From: an uncultured Collinsella sp.
GTDB taxonomy: Bacteria; Actinomycetota; Coriobacteriia; Coriobacteriales; Coriobacteriaceae
Assembly: GCA_902470915.1 (NCBI GenBank)
Contig: CABRIB010000095.1
Coordinates: 1 to 6,992, forward strand
Length of the DNA: 6,992 nucleotides
Reading direction: 5' to 3'
The notes below the pieces were generated by a model, which was not told the DNA's origin, ran no database searches, and saw only the letters and a program-made list of their open reading frames with translations. Positions 5,668 to 6,992 of the stretch are shown piece by piece. The stretch's first letter is position 1; the number at the start of each line of letters is the position of its first letter. Position numbers and translations under genes: made by a program.

Positions 5668-6816
5668 ATGAGTAAGAAAGAATGCATCGCGATGCTCCTC
5701 GCAGGAGGACAGGGCAGCCGATTGGGGGCACTCACCCAAAAGATCGCCAAGCCGGCGGTTAGCTTTGGTGGCAAGTTCCGCATTATCGACTTTTCGCTCT
5801 CCAACTGCTCCAACTCGGGCATCGACACGGTGGGCGTTCTGACGCAGTATCGTCCCTACCTGCTGCATGCCTATGTGGGCTCCGGCGAGGCGTGGGATCT
5901 GGACAGCCGCGACGGTGGCGTGTCGATCCTGCCGCCGTACGAGACGCAGACCGGCGGCGCCTGGTATGCGGGCACGGCCGATGCCATTACGCAGAATCTG
6001 GACTACATCAAGGCAAACGACCCCAAGTACGTCCTGATTCTTTCGGGCGATCACCTGTATCGCATGGACTACCGCAAGATGCTCAAGACGCACATTGAGA
6101 ACAACGCCGACCTCACGGTGAGCGTTATGCCCGTGCCGTGGGAGGAGGCCAGCCGCTTTGGCATCCTGACCACCGACCCCGAGGACGGCCGCATCACCAA
6201 GTTTACCGAGAAGCCCGAGAAGCCCGATTCGAACCTCGCTTCCATGGGCATCTACATCTTCTCGGCCGACGTGCTGATCGAGGCGCTCGAGGAGGACGCT
6301 CTGGACCAGCGCTCGAGCCACGACTTTGGCAAGGACATCATCCCCAAGCTGCTCGGCGAGAACAAGCGCCTGTACAGCTACGAGTTCCACGGCTTCTGGA
6401 AGGACGTCGGCACCATCGCCAGCTTCCACGAGACCTCGATGGACCTGCTGGGCAACAACCCCGAGTTCGATCTGTTTGACAAGCACTTCCCCATCATGTC
6501 CAACATCACCACGCGTCCGCCGCACTACATTGGCCCGGACGGTCGCCTGGACGACTGCCTGGTCTCCAACGGTTGCAAGATCTACGGCACCGCTCGCCAC
6601 TCGATTCTTTCGACCGATGTCATCATCGAGGAGCGCGCCGTGGTCGAGGACTCCGTGCTGCTGCCGGGTGCGCACGTTAAGAGCGGCGCGCACATCTGCC
6701 GCGCTATTTTGGGCGAGAACTCCACGGTCGAAGAGGGCGTGAAGCTCGGCTCTGTCGATACCACCAAGGATACGGCCGTCGTTGGAAATGACGTCGTTAT
6801 CGGGAAGGGGGAATGA
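5668..6816 (+). CDS. glgC: Glucose-1-phosphate adenylyltransferase, catalytic subunit
   Basis: GlgC makes ADP-glucose and pyrophosphate from ATP and glucose-1-phosphate, the committed step of bacterial glycogen synthesis. The 382 residues are normal for the Firmicutes-type enzyme and shorter than the 431 of E. coli GlgC. Motifs: nucleotide loop LLAGGQGSRLGALT near residues 10-23, AKPAVSFGGKFRIIDF, WYAGTADAI, LSGDHLYRMDY with catalytic D128, and TEKPEKP with K182, matching the glucose-1-phosphate lysine of E. coli (K195). SMGIYIF follows. The last 100 residues or so show the hydrophobic periodicity of a left-handed beta-helix (for example AVVEDSVLLPGAHVKSGAHI), used for oligomer contacts and regulation. 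The LPPY segment and overall pattern resemble Bacillus/Geobacillus GlgC, which works with GlgD. The TGA stop is 4 bases before the glgD ATG. Allosteric effectors cannot be predicted from what I see. Confidence 0.97.
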   Translation: MSKKECIAMLLAGGQGSRLGALTQKIAKPAVSFGGKFRIIDFSLSNCSNSGIDTVGVLTQYRPYLLHAYVGSGEAWDLDSRDGGVSILPPYETQTGGAWYAGTADAITQNLDYIKANDPKYVLILSGDHLYRMDYRKMLKTHIENNADLTVSVMPVPWEEASRFGILTTDPEDGRITKFTEKPEKPDSNLASMGIYIFSADVLIEALEEDALDQRSSHDFGKDIIPKLLGENKRLYSYEFHGFWKDVGTIASFHETSMDLLGNNPEFDLFDKHFPIMSNITTRPPHYIGPDGRLDDCLVSNGCKIYGTARHSILSTDVIIEERAVVEDSVLLPGAHVKSGAHICRAILGENSTVEEGVKLGSVDTTKDTAVVGNDVVIGKGE

Positions 6817-6820
6817 TCCG

Positions 6821-6945
6821 ATGATCAATCGCAAGGCCATCGGTTATATCACCGCTAACTACTCTTCGACCTACGGCAGCGTCCTGCTCAAGGACCGCCC
6901 CATCGCGTCCGTTCCGTTTTTGGGCCGCTACCGTCTGATCGACTT
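6821..6945 (+). CDS. glgD: GlgD, ADP-glucose pyrophosphorylase GlgC-like partner subunit (3'-truncated)
   Basis: Only 41 full codons and two further bases are genomic; the phenylalanine codon at 6944 is completed by adapter. The peptide contains TANYSSTYG and RPIASVPFLGRYRLIDF, the typical N-terminus of GlgD. The nucleotide-loop GGxGxRL of GlgC is replaced by an ANYS-type segment, as expected for the non-catalytic, regulatory-type partner. Known GlgCD pairs form hetero-oligomers in which GlgD raises or modulates GlgC activity. The start at 6821 is supported by AAGGGGGA (6805-6812), 8 bases upstream and inside the end of glgC, which suggests coupled translation. The rest of the protein, and whether glgA follows, is outside the window. 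Confidence 0.92.
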
Positions 6946-6992
6946 CTGTCTCTTATACACATCTCCGAGCCCACGAGACGGACTCCTATCTC
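6946..6992. other. Illumina Nextera i7/Read-2 adapter (artificial sequence)
   Basis: Not genomic. The Tn5 mosaic end CTGTCTCTTATACACATCT is at 6946-6964, the Read-2 adapter CCGAGCCCACGAGAC at 6965-6979, the index GGACTCCT (matches Nextera N705) at 6980-6987, and ATCTC, the start of the P7 arm, at 6988-6992. Genomic sequence ends at 6945. Index name is from memory. Confidence 0.98.

Noticed and set aside
5649..5670. Alternative upstream start for glgC at the ATG at 5649
   Set aside because: It is out of frame with glgC and lies before the strong Shine-Dalgarno at 5654-5661.
3016..6840. A 1,274-codon open frame on the minus strand, antisense to glgP and glgC
   Set aside because: It mirrors GC-rich codon bias of the real genes: G/C at third positions removes stops from the antisense frame. 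The protein is low-complexity (Val/Leu/Gly/Asp/His-rich), has no recognisable domain, and spans gene boundaries. glgP and glgC have full sets of family motifs.
28..6964. Inverted terminal repeats of 19 bases at the two ends, as in a transposon
   Set aside because: The repeats are the Tn5 mosaic ends of the Nextera kit, flanked by index and primer sequence; no transposase gene is present.

Overview
The window is about 6.9 kb of bacterial DNA (positions 47-6945) bounded at both ends by Illumina Nextera library adapter (1-46 and 6946-6992). Both terminal genes are cut by the library or assembly process, not by biology. The insert is GC-rich with strongly G/C-ending codons. The GlgC and GlgD resemble the Firmicutes-type two-subunit ADP-glucose pyrophosphorylase, and GlgB carries a histone-H1-like Lys/Ala/Pro tail of a kind common in Actinobacteria. 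A gut actinobacterium of the Coriobacteriia (Collinsella-like) is my best guess; this is inference from composition and gene content, not a database match.

Layout: (1) 47-448, minus strand: N-terminal 134 residues of a HAD-superfamily hydrolase, cut at its 3' end by the adapter. (2) 449-779: a 331-base divergent intergenic region, more AT-rich than the genes. It holds four TGGTAAAAC-type half-sites arranged as two inverted repeats, a perfect TTGACA on the minus strand inside one of them, a possible glgB promoter and a hairpin in the presumed glgB leader. (3) 780-3041: glgB, branching enzyme. (4) 3136-5562: glgP, glycogen phosphorylase. (5) 5668-6816: glgC, ADP-glucose pyrophosphorylase catalytic subunit. 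(6) 6821-6945: first 41 codons of glgD, the GlgC-like partner subunit.

The four plus-strand genes look like one glycogen operon, glgB-glgP-glgC-glgD. GlgC with GlgD would make ADP-glucose from glucose-1-phosphate and ATP. A glycogen synthase, not in this window, would extend the chains. GlgB would add alpha-1,6 branches and GlgP would release glucose-1-phosphate by phosphorolysis. The two larger gaps inside the operon (94 and 105 bases) each contain GC-rich stem-loops without a T-tract, so they look more like processing or attenuation structures than terminators. The glgC-glgD gap is only 4 bases.

I see no mobile element, CRISPR array, RNA gene or novel defence-like system. The points most worth checking are the basic GlgB tail, the loss of the usual region-I histidine in GlgB, the repeated operator-like palindromes, and the adapter contamination, which would create false protein ends if annotated automatically.
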